A DNA stretch of 64,000 nt, taken from Cytospora piceicola (Eukaryota > Ascomycota > Sordariomycetes > Diaporthales > Cytosporaceae). The translations under genes were made by a program, and so were the position numbers. The stretch covers positions 716,188 to 780,187 of the forward strand of contig JALQBC010000019.1 of NCBI GenBank assembly GCA_023375675.1. The letters are read 5' to 3'. Below are positions 11,077 to 25,393 of this stretch, piece after piece. The stretch's first letter is position 1; every line of letters starts with the position of its first letter. The notes beneath the pieces were generated by a model that saw nothing but the letters and a program-made list of their open reading frames with translations, was not told where the DNA came from and did not search any database.

Positions 11077-14000
11077 TTACCTTTTTATTAAAAACAATAA
11101 GCGGTAAGTAAGTTAAACTACTAGCTTTTAAAGTACGACTGTTTTTCTAAGTAAAGGTAAAGTATTTTCGGGATAAACTATTACGTTAAAAGCCTATAAT
11201 CTTTAACAATAAGGCATTTCTATAATCGTATTAACTAATTGTTAGGTAGCTTTATATAGTTATTTACTTTATTAATCGTATACTTTTATATATCGCCGCC
11301 TTTAATAATATCGCTTTCCTTATAGCCTTATATACTCCCTTCCGTGTCTATAATAACGTACTATTATCGATATAGTTGTTATTAGTAATACTCGATCTAT
11401 AGGCTATAGCTTAGTTATTTAAACGCTTTAAAAGTCTTTTATATTTTAAGTATTAATTATAAAACTCTTTTAATTTCTTAAGCGTGTTTTTAAAGTTAAC
11501 CGCGTTATAGTATTCTAAGTCGGGATTTTATTCTTACTATTAGACTTAATACTATAGTTAGTTATAATATACTTATAAAAATAAAACTTTATTTACTTTT
11601 TATTTATTAATATCGTTTACCTTATTTACTAATAGCTATTTATATTTTTAGCTTAATATTAGGTTATTAAGATAAAGATAAAGGCGGTTAATATAAAATA
11701 TATTCGATATTTACTATAAATTAAAAACTTTTAATTTATATAAGTAACCTTTTATAACGTAGATATAATACGTTTAGTAGGTAAGTAGTATATCGAGCTT
11801 TTCGTTAAAATAGTCTGATAACTATAGCTTTTTAATAATAAATACCTTATCTTTAACGCCGAAACTAAGCTTATAACGGTATTTATTTACTTATATTACT
11901 ATATAGTCTTATATACGTTTTAACGTAGCTTAAGCCGTTTTAATATAGCCTTTTAAAGTATTTACTATCTGTTAAGTATTAGTATAAGTAAGCCTTTTTC
12001 GGGCTATAAAGCCTTTTATATTTAATATACAAGCCTTTTAATTAAATTATAAAGGTATTAAATAGCTGTAGCTAACTTTAAATAATATTATACCTTTTAA
12101 TATATTATAAAAGATATTAGCTTAAGCTATATTTATTGTAAGTAAGGCTTTAAGCTAGTTTTATTAGTAATAGTTAGTATATATTTACAGACGTTAATCT
12201 AACTATTTATAGTAGTTTTTAACGTATTTTATAAACTAAAAGTGTCTAGCTATAAATAATTTCTAAGTAAACTTTAAAATCTTTAATATCTTATTTCTAA
12301 AGTTTATAATAAACTAAAGACTTTTATTTAAGCTAATAGTTTAAAATAAACTATATATTTAAAAAAGACTATAATAATATATCTATATAGTATTTTTAAT
12401 AGTAGCTATATAATAATATATAATAGACTATATTTTCTTTATTAGCTTATCGATAATATTAAATATATTATTATACTTAAACTTACTTATTAGTATATAC
12501 TTAAAGTTTATAATAATATAGTGTTATTTACGTAATAGTATAAGAAGTAAGCGAAAAAGACTAAAGGTTTTATTATAAAGTATTTTCGCCGAATAGTAAA
12601 AGTAGTTACTAATATAAATATCGATATCCTCTGCTATCTTAAGCTATTAATACTTAACGGTAATTAGCCGTCGGGTTTTATTATAGCTTAAGCAGGCTAT
12701 AATAATCCTGCTATATACCTTTTTAATAACTTTAATATAAAGGTTATTTTCCGCCGAAACGACTAATCGCCCTTTATAAAGTATATAGTCTTATAAGAAT
12801 AACTAGTAAAAGGTATCTTTATAAGCTTTTTAACGGTATATCTTTAGGTTTATATCTAATCGGTTTACTTTTAACGTTACCTTAACTAGTAGTACCTTTA
12901 ATAAAAGTAGTACTTTATTATTCTACTTTATTATTCTCTTTTAAAACGTATAACTTATATATTTTAAAGGAGTCGGAAATAAATAGCTTAATAATAAAAA
13001 TAGCTATATCTGTTAAGTTACCGTCTATATAACGGAAAATAGCTATTTCCTATTCGGCTTTATACTTAACTTTTAAGGTTTTTAGTTCCGTAGCTTTATA
13101 TAATAAAGAATTAGCGATCGTATTATCTAGTTTTAGTCGGTAAGTTATTATATAATAGTATTACGAAAAGGTTTCGGCTTAGTTTACTTAACGCTAATTT
13201 AGTAGGCGTTTAGTTATAAAATACTTAAAGGCCTAGTAGTTTATAATAATAGTAAATAGTTAAAGCTTTTACTAGCTAATTAACTTAACGCGCTATACCT
13301 TTAAGGCCTATATTATAGCTATTAACTCTTTATTATAGATTAAGTAGTTAAAAGCAGGCTTATATAAAGTTTTAAAGTAGAATATAATAAGGTATTAAAT
13401 ATTATTATAGGTGTTTTAAAATAGAATATTAGCTAGTACGTTATCGGATACGTCTGTTTTAACTTTAAGTTCTTTATTTATATAATAATGTTATAGTAAA
13501 GGTATATTAATTAATATATCTTTAAAGGACTAGTTAACGTTCTTTTCGGCCTTATTTTAAGTTTAAGCTATATACTTATATATTAATACTGTTAATAGCT
13601 TTATTAGTCGGCTATATTTAAAAATAAACTTTCGGTAAAAGTTATAAAACCTTAAAAAGAACTATACCTTTTTTATAGTAATCGGAGCCTTTTAGTTTTA
13701 AACTATTAAAATCTTTTTAAAATCTATTACTACTCTGTTAATACTAATAATAAAGCTTAAATACTTAGTCTTTATTATATAAAACTTGTATTTTTTAAAG
13801 TCGGTATATAGTCTAGCTATATAAAGCTTTTTAAATATTTACTAAATATATTTATAATATTCTTTTAATAAATTAAAATAAATTAAGATATCGTCGATAT
13901 ATATATAAACTTACTTATTAAAGTATTTTTAAAGTTAGTTATTAATAAATCTTTAAAATATAGTTAGCTTATTAGTTAAGCCGAAAGGTATTACCTTATA

Positions 14001-15994
14001 CTTATATAAGCTATAATATACCCGGAAGGTTATTAATTTCTTATTTTCTAGTTAAGCTATTTTAATCTTATTAAAGGCTTATTTAATTTTAATTTTAATA
14101 AAGATTTTCGCTTTTAAAATTTAAAATAATATTTTTTCGATTAAAAGGAGTAGGTATTAGTCCTATTTAATAATAGTGTTTAGTTTCTAATAATTAATAT
14201 AAAATCGTAGCCTTTTATCGGCTTTATAAGAGAAAAGTACTAAAGAAGCTTATAAAGCTATATTGCTTTCGATAAACTCTTTTTTAAAGCTTTTAATAAT
14301 ATACTTTCGATATACTTTAAGCTCTTTTAATAATATCTTATATAAGAAAGAATACTTTAGATTTTCAGGTTTAGTTCTTTTCTTTAAATAAATATAGTAA
14401 TCGATATACCGGGAAAAAGTTAATATATTAGATTTATATTTACTTTAGCTATTAAGCAGATAGTAATATTTAAACGGTATTATTTATAATACTTTCTATT
14501 AAAGTTCCTTTTTATTATATAGTAAAGTTTCTTTATACTGTTTTGTTTATTTATTTATAATTAACTTTTCGATTTTATATAGGTTTATATAATTAATTAA
14601 GTCTTCCGATTAGTTAACAGTTTTAGTAAATAATAAAGTATTTACTATATATACGTTAATCCGGTATTTATACTATTTAATTCTATTTCTTTATAAGATA
14701 TAAGCTTTTTAAATATTATACTATATCTTTAAAAGGTTTTTATAGTAACGTAAAGGTAAAGATAATAAAAGGATTTATTTAAACTTATATATATTCGATA
14801 AGTTAAGCTTATATAGCTTATAGTCTATAGTTTTTAAACCTTTATCTTATAATAAGTAAGACTATATAAAACTGTATACTAGTAAGCGTAATATAAATAA
14901 GTATTATATTTTAAGTATCGGTAGTTAAATAAAAACTATTTCTAGTAACGTTTCCGGTATAAGCTAACTATTACTTATTATAGCGTGTTTTAATTCTTTA
15001 ATACGCTATTTAATTAATTATCGTATTATACGATAATATAAGTCTTTATCTTTTACTCTTTTTTATCTTTATTAACGTTTATTATTATAATTTATAGCTT
15101 GTTTTTATTAACAGATTTCTTTATTTTATTTTAAGTTATATATTTAATATATATTATTATTTATTAGTATACTTATAAATTTATAACTTAAGATTTTACT
15201 TTTTAAGATAATAAAAGTATTAACTAGTATAGTCGATTATAATATCGTAGTACTTAAACTATTTCTTATTAAAAATAATATTATATTTTATATTAAGTAT
15301 AAAAAAAAGAAAAATTAACTTTATCTTACTATATACTTATAATATATCAACTATAGCTATATTTAACAGTTAAATAGATTTACTATTATACCTCTTTATT
15401 ATTTATAAGTTAAATCTTATAACCTGTTAAGGTTAAAGTAATTTGTTTACTTATTATATAAATTTTAAATTTATAAATATATATTCGCCTGCTTTTATAT
15501 TAATTAAAGCTTTTATAGTTAAGAATAGTTTATTATTAACTATTAAGTATAGTATAGTAAAGGTATTAATCTTTAAATATTTTTAAAATAAATCGAATAG
15601 TGAATTATTTAACTACTTGTTTTTTAATACTGTATACTGTTTACTTTATATCGATATATTCTTTAAAAGAGAATTAATATATTTTAAAGTTACTTGTTTT
15701 TTAAGTTATTATTATTGCTCTTTACGTTTAGCTTATTATTAATCGACGTAGTAGTTAGTAAAAGCTATTAAAAGAAGAGCTTACTATATAAGTAATTAAT
15801 ATAGTTACTTTATTAAGCTAGCTTCCTGTTATTATTCTTAAGAGCGTTAAAATACTCGAATAATCGATAACCTTCCTTATTATATATAAAATACTTTTCT
15901 TTTTTAACTAGTTTTTCGAACTCTTTCTTATTTAACGGATTAGCGATAACGATATTATAATAAAGCTATTTAAACCCTTTATATCTTTTCGACG

Positions 15995-16181
15995 TATATA
16001 TAAAGGGCTGGCCTACGGTTAAGAATCTAGTAGGTGCCTACTAGAAGTATTATTCGAGCTATTTAGAAAAGAGAGAGAATACTTAAGAAGGCTAAGTACT
16101 TAAGATAACTAGATATACTAATTAGTATCCTATATATTGCTAACTAATCCTATACGCTTTAAAGGGTATTAGCTTATAATA
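15995..16181. repeat. Left direct repeat of element D
   Basis: 187 bp, ends TTATAATA. Better preserved than the right copy (GGGCTGGCC here against AAGCTAGTT there). Confidence 0.75.
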
Positions 16182-17448
16182 TATCCTCTTTTTCTATTAA
16201 TATAATACGAATATATTATAGGATATTATAGAATACGTTCGCGTTAAAAGAAATAAAAAGCGATATAAAGTTTTAAGACCCTTACGACGTTATAGATATA
16301 CAGTCTTTCGTTATACCGTAAAACGCTCTTTAGCTAAAATAACGGTCTTAATCTTAAGCTAACGCAAATAAAGTATTTCCTTTTTTAATTTAAAGATTAC
16401 TTAATTAGTATATATACGTTTTTAGCTATATATTTACTAAAAGGTTAAAATATACCTACTTTATCTAGCTAATTAAATCGCTGTATATATTATAAGGCTG
16501 CTATAAGCACTTAAGGAATATCGTTAACGGCACTGCTATAGAAATCTAGCTAAGTAACGTAACCTTATAGTACTTTAGTTAACGACGGTTTAATTTCGGT
16601 TTATACTTATAACCTTCTTACGTATAACGCCTTAAGACCTTTAAATCTATTATTTAAAATTAAAATCGTCGCTCTCTATAGTCTTTATTATAAATATATT
16701 TGTTTTACTTTACTTCTGCCTTAAATAATTTCGTCGGAGGTAATTTATACTACTATAAGTATAATATTATCTCTTTAAAACTTATACGATATCGATATAT
16801 ATCGGATTAAGGTAGTTCGAATTAAAGATAACCGACGTAGTTAGTATAAAAGAGTTAAAAAAAGAAAATACTCAGTTAAAGCTATATAAACAGCTAGTAA
16901 ACTTAAAGTAAATATCCGGCTATATCTCTTTTTTTAGCCGTTTACGTATTATATATAATATATCTATAGCTAAAAGAACAATTTTATAATTATTAAGTTA
17001 AGCTTTAACCTTAGCTTTAAAAATAGTTTACTTTTATCGATTTATATATAAACCTATCTTTTCTACGTTTTATTTTATAGTAATAAGACGAAGTATAGCT
17101 TTTTACTATCGGTAAAGTTTATTTAAAGTTTTATTTATATACTAAAGGAAAGTAGCCGGCTAATTATTAAAGCTTATAATATATAAAATATACAGTAAAA
17201 ACGAAGGTTATAAAAAGCTATTTAGTCGACTAAACGTATAAAAAAACTAGATTTAAAAACTCCTGATTATATTCTTATCTACTGTAAACTTCGTATATAT
17301 TAAGACTAGCTATAACTATAAGGTTTATAGTATACTAGCTATTCGGGAAGGGGAAGAACTTATTAGTTTAATTCTATAGTAAATAAAAGCGGTTTTGTTA
17401 TAAAATTCGGTATAATTCTAATAAAGCCGGTTAGAAAAAAAGCTTAAA

Positions 17449-17635
17449 TAAATATAAAAAGCTAGTTTATAGTTAAAAATCTAATAAGTACTTATTAAAA
17501 GTATTATTCGAACTACTTAAAAAAAAAAGAGAATACTTAAAAAGGTTAAGTACTTAAGATAATTAAATATACTAATTAGTATTCTATATACCGCTAACTA
17601 ATCCTATACGCCTTAAAGGGCACTAGCTTATAATA
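17449..17635. repeat. Right direct repeat of element D
   Basis: 187 bp, same length as the left copy, more heavily RIP-mutated in its first two thirds. Confidence 0.75.
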
Positions 17636-17837
17636 GTAAATATAGGTATATTAGTCTAAGTTATATTACTAGTCGATAATCGGTTATTTTTATATTAAAT
17701 AGAAGTATATATGTTTTCTTTTTTAGCTTTAACTGCGATAGTAGCTTAAGTAGTAATAAAATCTATTTATTAAGTAAGTTAAGAAAGCTTTATATATTCT
17801 ATAAAGTTATATAAAAATTAAACGGTTAAGGTGTTTT

Positions 17838-18030
17838 TATAGAAGATACGTTAGGGTATGGTGTTTTATTGTGCTGTCTGGGTGTGTTACTTTCTAAAAG
17901 TAAACTATTTAAAGGGCCCTACAGAATCCCCGAGGTAACCAGGCATTCTACTAGGCGGTTAAGCATAGCCGGCAGGCACGTAGCCGGCAGGCAATCTGTA
18001 AAGGGTCTAGACCTTATATGCGCTGCTATA
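17838..18030 (-). repeat. LTR of element C (left; 3' LTR in element orientation)
   Basis: 193 bp from TATAGAAGATACG to CGCTGCTATA. Contains the GC-rich words AGCCGGCAGGCACG and AGCCGGCAGGCA in tandem. Confidence 0.92.
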
Positions 18031-21000
18031 AGTGCTAGGTATAAAAAAAGCGTTTTAACGTTTTCGTTAAAGTCTTTTATTTAACTCTTAATCCTTTTCT
18101 TTTTTCTTTATTCTATTAGATTAGTTTATAAAGTCGACCTTACTTACGTTTTAAAATATTAAGTAATTTAACCGTATTAATTAACATCTTAAGTACGATA
18201 TATCGAGCCTTATAGTTATTAATAAGATCTTTATAATACTTAAGGGCAGATAGAGGAAGTTAAGCGTTATTTTTAGCGGTATAGCCTTTTTATCGAACTA
18301 AATACTTAATAGTCCTTTAACCGCGACCCCGACAATTAATTTTCTTATTAAACACCTTTTCTACTTTATAATACTATTTATTAAAAACAGCTAAGCTTTC
18401 GCTATTATAATTAATAGCTTTTAAAATAGGCGTTTATCGTTAAAAAGTATTATTATCGCTATCGTAAAGCAGAAGATATTAAATACTAACTATAAGGTAT
18501 ACCTTAAAGGTTTTAAGGAAGTTAAGTTAATAAGCGAGGGTATTTACTTTTTTAACTACTTTAAAAAGGCTAAGTTTTAAAAGAGTTAACTTACCTTATC
18601 GATATAAAGGTTTATAGGCTTTTTTAGTTTTTAACTAAACTTTATTATCTTTACTAAACTTAAGTTATCGATGTTTTAAATCGTATAGTCGCTTTATTTT
18701 AATAGCGATAATGTTTATCGATAATTATATATTACGTTGTAAATATTATCGTATAAAACGGATTTCTGTTTATTATCGGGAAAGGAGATTTATAAGCTTA
18801 TTAGAAGGGGCTAGAATTTTAAATCCGAATAAAAACTTATAAAGGCTTATATTTATCGTACGAGAATATACTTCGTTTAGATTTTATTATAAAAAAGGAA
18901 GTATATTTACCTAGTTTTCTTTATTATATTTAACGACGTAGTAACGAAAAGTAAGTTTAACTATTTAATTCTTATATTTAGACTAACCGTCCGCTTAAGA
19001 ATAGTAAGCTATAGTTATTATAAGCTTAATACTAAAGCCTTTTTATAGCTATTACTAAAAGCGTAAAAGAAACTTAGTATTATAGTCTAAGATAATTATT
19101 TTAAGGTATAACTAATTAGTTAGTAACAGTTAACGTATAAAAACCTTAGCTTACTGTTTAGCCTTATATTTTATATAGCTAAGGATAAGTAGAGTTCGTT
19201 TCGAGGTTTTATAAGTTACTATTAGAAGAGTATTATAACTATTAAAGTTTTTAACTTACTAAGGAGTTCCGATCGATAAAACTAATAAAAAGGTAATAAC
19301 AAAGTCTATAATAATAGTATATATAGGCTTTTTAAAAGCCTAAATAGGTTTAAAATCTTTAATTAAACGTTAATTATCCTTCTGTTACTTATTATACTAA
19401 AGACACTTCTTATAATACTTATCGACTAAGGCTTTTTTATATTAAAAGTATAAAAGTTTAAGGTCTATTATTATACGGTTACGACTAAAATAATACTTAG
19501 TATTATAAACTTCGGCTAGAAACTCTTATACTAACGTAAAGGGTATAACTAATTATTCTCTACCGTTATTATCGCAGTTATAAAGAAGTCGATTATTTAA
19601 ATAAAATAAATAGCTAAGCTTCGAAGCAGTTATAACGTTTTTATTATCGACGACGACGTTTAAGTAACGACTTAATAAACTAAGGGTTTTTAATCTTTAA
19701 ATAATAGATTTCTATATAAAATTTTACTAATATACCTTTTTAAAACGTAGACGTATCTTATTATTTATCTAAGCTTTAGTAATAAAAAGAGTTATATTAG
19801 CTAAGTTTATAAAGACTAGATTAGGTATATATACTAGCAGTTTATTAAATATCTAATTTAAAGTAGGTAGTTCTTAGCTTTATTAAGCTATAATATCCTT
19901 AAGAGTTAATAGTCGAGAAAGTATATTTAAAACTAAATTAAGGCGTTTAAAAAGATAATAAACATCTAGCCGGTATATATCTAAATATATCGTTACGTTA
20001 ATTAAACGGCGATTAGTATAGTCTATAAAGGTAATATTTAAGGTCGAATAATTAATAATACCTTTAATAAATTTATAATTAGTTAAAACTATAATAAGGT
20101 AACGGCTTCCGACTAATATAATGTAAAGTCTTTTATAGGCCTATATAAGGTATATAACTTTTAACTCCGACAGGCTATAATTTAACTTTACCTATATAAG
20201 AGATCGGCTAAGAAATATAATAAGTTTAATAGCTGTAGCCGGGATATAATCTCGTTTCTATTTATAACCGTCTTTAAGATAAAACGCTATTATACTAAAT
20301 CCGTACTATAAACTGCCGTTAATTTAAAGAAATAAAGGCTTATTAAGATTTATATAATATAAACGTATCTCTTTATAAACGAATTTCTAAAGATTTTTAA
20401 ATACTTAGCGTTCTGTTAATATCGGTTTAAAAGTTATCGTTTTAATATAATATTACTATTTACCTTAATTACTAGTAGTAATACAACTAGTCTTACGACT
20501 TTATACTAATAGCGTAGTTTTACGCTTTTAAAGAAGGTCGGTAATTTAAGTATAGTAGGGAATTATAAGCTTTAGAAAACCTATTATACCGAGATAGGTT
20601 TCTAAAGCTTTAAAGGTTTATAGAAACTTAAGGTTATAGAAACCTTAGGTACGTTCTTTAGTAGTAAAAAGACTTAAAACGTTAATATAAAAACTAAAAA
20701 GTTTAACTAACTAAAATCTAATATATAATTTATCGGCTAAAATAGACACTTTACGGTTTTAAAATACTTTAAATACAGTTTCTAAGTAATATAAATAATC
20801 TTTAAAAGAGTTTAAAAAAATAATAATATCGTTAATAAAAACGCGATAATACGTTTTATAATCTCGGAGTAACCTATTTATAAAGCGTTAAGTATAAGAC
20901 AGAGAATTTCGGAAGCTTATAAGGGCGACTTTAAATCGCTTAAGGCTTCGATAGCTAATATAAGTAAAACGATTTCGGTAGTCCGGATAAACGAGTAGTT

Positions 21001-24000
21001 AATAAAAGAAACGTATAGTATTAATAACTATAATCTAATACTTACCTCGAATAGTTTTAACTATATTTAACTATAAAAGTAAAGAGTAGCTGTCGGAGAT
21101 AGCTTATTTATTTAAAGGGCGAAGATCGATTATAGTATAGCCTTTCTTTTAACTACGTACTGTCTTTTAAACTATAAAGATAGGTAAAATAAAAGGGTAT
21201 ACGTTATCCGTATACTTTATTTTACTTTATTTATAAAGTTTATTAAACTATTTATCGAAAAGTTTTTTATTTTTACGAGATACTAAGTATTTATAACGAT
21301 TAAGTCTAACGTTTTACTAGCTTTTAATAAAAAGAACTTTTATTATTTAGTCCTCGGGTATATCGATAAGGCTAGTGTTTTCTTATATAATAATAAAGCT
21401 TTTATAAACTTTCTAAAGCTTAAAAGCTTTAGATTTATCTATAGTATTAATACATATACTATATATTATCCGAATCGTCGGAGTATCGGAAGGCGTTTTA
21501 ATACCGAATAAACTTAAAATCTCTTTTATATAAAGTTTATCCTTTAAATTAAAATTAATAATAAGCTAATCTTACTATTCTATATAATATATCTTAGAAA
21601 TAACTATATATATAGTATCTATATAAAATATCGGTTTTAAAAAAGAAACGTTTAATAGCTTTATCTTTATAAATCTTTACGCTATTTTTAATACGTAAAG
21701 GGTAAAGTTAAACTTAAAGCTTATATAGACTATATTAGTAATATTAAAGTTACTAGTTAGCTTTAAGTTAACGTTATAAGTTCCGAGTATATCTAAGCTC
21801 GGTTTAACGATAAAGGATATACCGCCTACTATATAAGTATATATAACTACCTGTATAAGGCTAATTTAATTAGCTATAAAGTAAGTACTGTTTTTATACT
21901 CGGTAATAATACTAAGATAAATACTCTTCGGAATAAAAACTAGTTTTATAAAAGTATTATATAACTTATAAATATATAAAGTATCGGTATTTATAATAGT
22001 ATTTAAAGCGGTAAGATACTAAGCGGTAAATATAAATAATTATCCTTTAAAAAGGTCTATATACACTACTAAGACCTAAATTAATTAGCGCGGTTAAACT
22101 ATATACTTCCGAGTAATATAAACCTTATATATAACAGGCTTTTTAGCTTACTTCTTTACTATAAACGGAATTATAAAGTTATTATTAAGAAATTAAATAA
22201 CGTATTTATCGTAATTAATATAAACCTTATAAGGATATAGCTAATTATTACTTAACAGACAGCTTATATCTAAACTATTAATAATCTAAGCCTTAGTTTT
22301 CTCTTATATAATAGCTAGAATACTATTACTTTTACGTCTTAAAGTAAAAAAGGTTTATCGAACTTTCTATTTTAAGTATATAAGTTTACCTTTAACTCCT
22401 TATATAAAATTAGCTTAAGAAAGAAAGAAGATTTTATATTCCAGAAAATTATTATTTAGCTATTTAGAATTAACTAAATTCTTTCCGGTACTTATATCTA
22501 CGTATAATACTAAATCCTTATTATTTAAAATAAATCGAACGGTAATATATATATATCGATAGCCGCTTAAAGCTAATAAATTCTTATTATTAATAGCTTA
22601 AGTAACTATAATATCTTCTAGTTAGTACTAATTCTTAATATAATAAGACAGTCGGGAAAAGTTAGCTTTACGTATATATCTCTTAACTTCCTTACAAAGA
22701 TTTATATTAAAATTACGTTTATTATAAGCAGAAACATACTTAAAAAAGGTATTATATAAAAAGAATTTAACGTTATAGTAGATATAAGTACGACGTATAA
22801 GATAAGCGTTTTAATTATTTATAACGATATATAACTTAAAGCTTTAAAAAGATATCGGAGATAAAAGCGGTAAATCGTTATCTAATTACTTATTATTAGC
22901 TTCCTTATCCGATATAATATTATAAGCTCGATCCTCTTTCTTTTTATCTTTATAACGAACTTTTTTATTATAGTTACGATTTTTATTATTAGACTTATCT
23001 TTATATTTATCTCTATACTTATCTTTATATTTATCCTTTCGATTATCGCGGTCTCTATTTTTATCGCGATAGTCTCGGCGGTAATCTCGGTTCTTATTAT
23101 AATAGTTACGGCGATCATTACAAGAATAGTTACTATAAGATAATATCTAAAAACGATTACTTCGGCAATACTTATTATCTCAATAAGGCTTATTAACTAT
23201 ACGACGAGAATTATAACAGCCTTCCGAACGAAATAATTTTATTAATAATCGATAATAAGAATAACGTTAATTAGCGGCTACAAGTAAAATACTCTTAAAC
23301 TTTTTAATAATCTGTATATATTACTTTAAGGTGCTTTTTTTATAAAAAGCCGGAAGGTAAGTACGAACTTTTAAGTTTATACTAGACTAAATATTAACTA
23401 TAACTTTAAACTAGTTTATATTAATACAGTCTAAAGTACCTATAGCATAAGTATATCGAAGTATTTTTTAAATAAACTTATATAAAGAATATTTATTATT
23501 AGCGAAATCTTTAAAGCGATAACTTACCTTATAAAACTTATAAGTTATATATACAGGTTTTATTAAAAAGCGTAATTTTAAAACCTTTATAATAGCTTCG
23601 AATCCCTTTTAACGAAGTTATCGATAAGCTTATTAAATAAGCTTATTCGTTTACTAAGCTACTACTAAACCTTAAAGTAACTTAAAGAATATTTTTATAA
23701 TTTAACCTTATACGCTACTCTAAGTAGCTTCGTTATTAAAAAAGGTGTTTAAACGGTTTTAAAAACTTTAAACATTTATAAAAATAATATCTTTACTAAT
23801 AGTAATAACTCTTATATTATAAAGGTCGTTATATTTAAAGTCGAAAATACTAACTTTCTTTCGCTTTAGCTTATAAGTACCTTTTTAAGTAAAAGAGCTG
23901 TAAAAGGTATTATATATTAAGGAACGATAACTGCGATTACGATCGCGTAAGAGACTATAAGAGTCTTTTAAAAGACGAGAGCGTTAATATTTATTACTAT

Positions 24001-25200
24001 TATCGTCGTTATCCGAACTATAAGGGTCTCTTCTGCCTTTACTTTTTAAGCTAAATATAGTTAAGTAATTATCTTAAGGAAAGGTATTCTTTTAAAAGCG
24101 AAAAGGAGCGTTTTAGTCTATAAAGGGATCTTATTTAAGACTATTTCTAAGTCGGTTATTTTAAATATTTTTAGCTATATTTATCGGAGTATTATTAAAA
24201 GTATTATTATTCGTCTTATATATAAAAGTTAGAGAATTTAACGACGTATTAATTCTTATTACCGTTTACTTAAGACGTTAGTTTTAATTTCTCTAATTTA
24301 AAGTTAATTAGTTTATTTATTTAAGTAGATTAGTTAAATATTTCTTAATCTACTTCTAAGTATATAAATTATTTCTAAGATTTTAAAAAATATCGGGATT
24401 TTTAAGCTTTATCGTACAGCTAGCTATAAAGCTATCGCGAAAGGCGTTAAGTATTTTAAAAGCTATATTTAGTCAGTAAAGAGAGTCGTTCTCGATATTT
24501 ATATTCGAATTTTCGTTAGCTTTTACTATATCTTTTAGCCTAAGTAGTAATAGGTACTAGCTTAAAAGTTTACCTAAAAGAGGTAGAAACGATATTTCTT
24601 TACTAGTTATTCGAATACAGCCGATACGTAAAGATAGGTTAGTGTTAAGAAGTTAATATAATTCGTAAGCGCTTATCTGTTTATAAATACTATAACTTAT
24701 TTAGAAGACTAAAGATAATAGTAATCTTAAATAAAAAAGAATATATATAAGACGATCGTAAAGATAAATATAACTTTAATTAACTTCTTATTAAATAAGC
24801 TAGAATTAAAGAGATTATAAAGTATATACGCGCTTACTATAAACGTAGCTTATACGATACTTTTGTAACGTCTGTAATAATACTTTCCGCCTAACTAAAC
24901 TAGCTTAGAAAAAATATTTAGAATCGGAAATAGGTATATAAAGGTTAACTGCTAAGGCTTTATTTCGCGAAGGGTTATACTTTATAACTTAGCTTAATAT
25001 AAAGGTATTATATTAATTACGACACGTTTATCGCGTTAATTAGTTAATGTTTCGCTTTTAACTAGCCTGTTTAACAGCTTTAGTAATTACAATAGTATCG
25101 TTTTTACTAAACTGCTAAACGGTTTTAATTAATCGCGCGCTAGTAAAGTTAATTAATAATTAATTACCTTTAATATAATGTATACGTTATAGCTACTATT

Positions 25201-25393
25201 TATAGAAGATACGTTAAGGTATAGTGTTTTATTATACTGTTTAGGTGTGTTACTTTCTAAAAGTAAACTATTTAAAAGGCTTTATAGAATCCCCGAGGTA
25301 ACTAAGTATTCTGCTAGGCGGTTAGATATAGCCGGCAGGCACGCAGCCGGCAGGCAATCTGTAAAGGGTTTAGACCTTATGTGCGCTGCTATA
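25201..25393 (-). repeat. LTR of element C (right; 5' LTR in element orientation)
   Basis: 193 bp, same ends as the left copy, more transitions. Followed by the duplicated GTTTT. Confidence 0.92.

Larger units (their letters stand above)
15995..17635. mobile_element. LTR-like direct-repeat pair with short interior (element D)
   Basis: Two direct repeats of 187 bp (15995-16181 and 17449-17635) at a constant offset of 1,454 bp flank a 1,267 bp interior. They differ mainly by C/T and G/A transitions. Size fits a non-autonomous LTR element inserted in element B. I could not find a matching target duplication (CGACG on the left, GTAAA on the right), so an origin by duplication or rearrangement is possible. 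Confidence 0.55.
17838..25393 (-). mobile_element. Complete Ty3/gypsy element C, RIP-inactivated, nested in B
   Basis: A 7,556 bp element with 193 bp LTRs and a perfect 5 bp target duplication GTTTT (17833-17837 and 25394-25398). The minus strand has a reverse-transcriptase remnant reading VFINDIII near 20850-20820, where the first Asp of the DD pair is now Asn, giving transcription from right to left. A low-complexity minus-strand frame at 22882-23118, rich in Ile, Lys and Arg, lies upstream of the RT and may be a gag or protease-linker remnant. All long frames are destroyed. Confidence 0.9.

Noticed and set aside
17869..18084. 71-codon plus-strand frame
   Set aside because: Lies mostly in the LTR of element C; the frame is open only because this LTR is GC-rich.
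22882..23118. 78-codon minus-strand frame of Ile/Lys/Arg
   Set aside because: Low-complexity product of RIP in element C, not a gene of its own.
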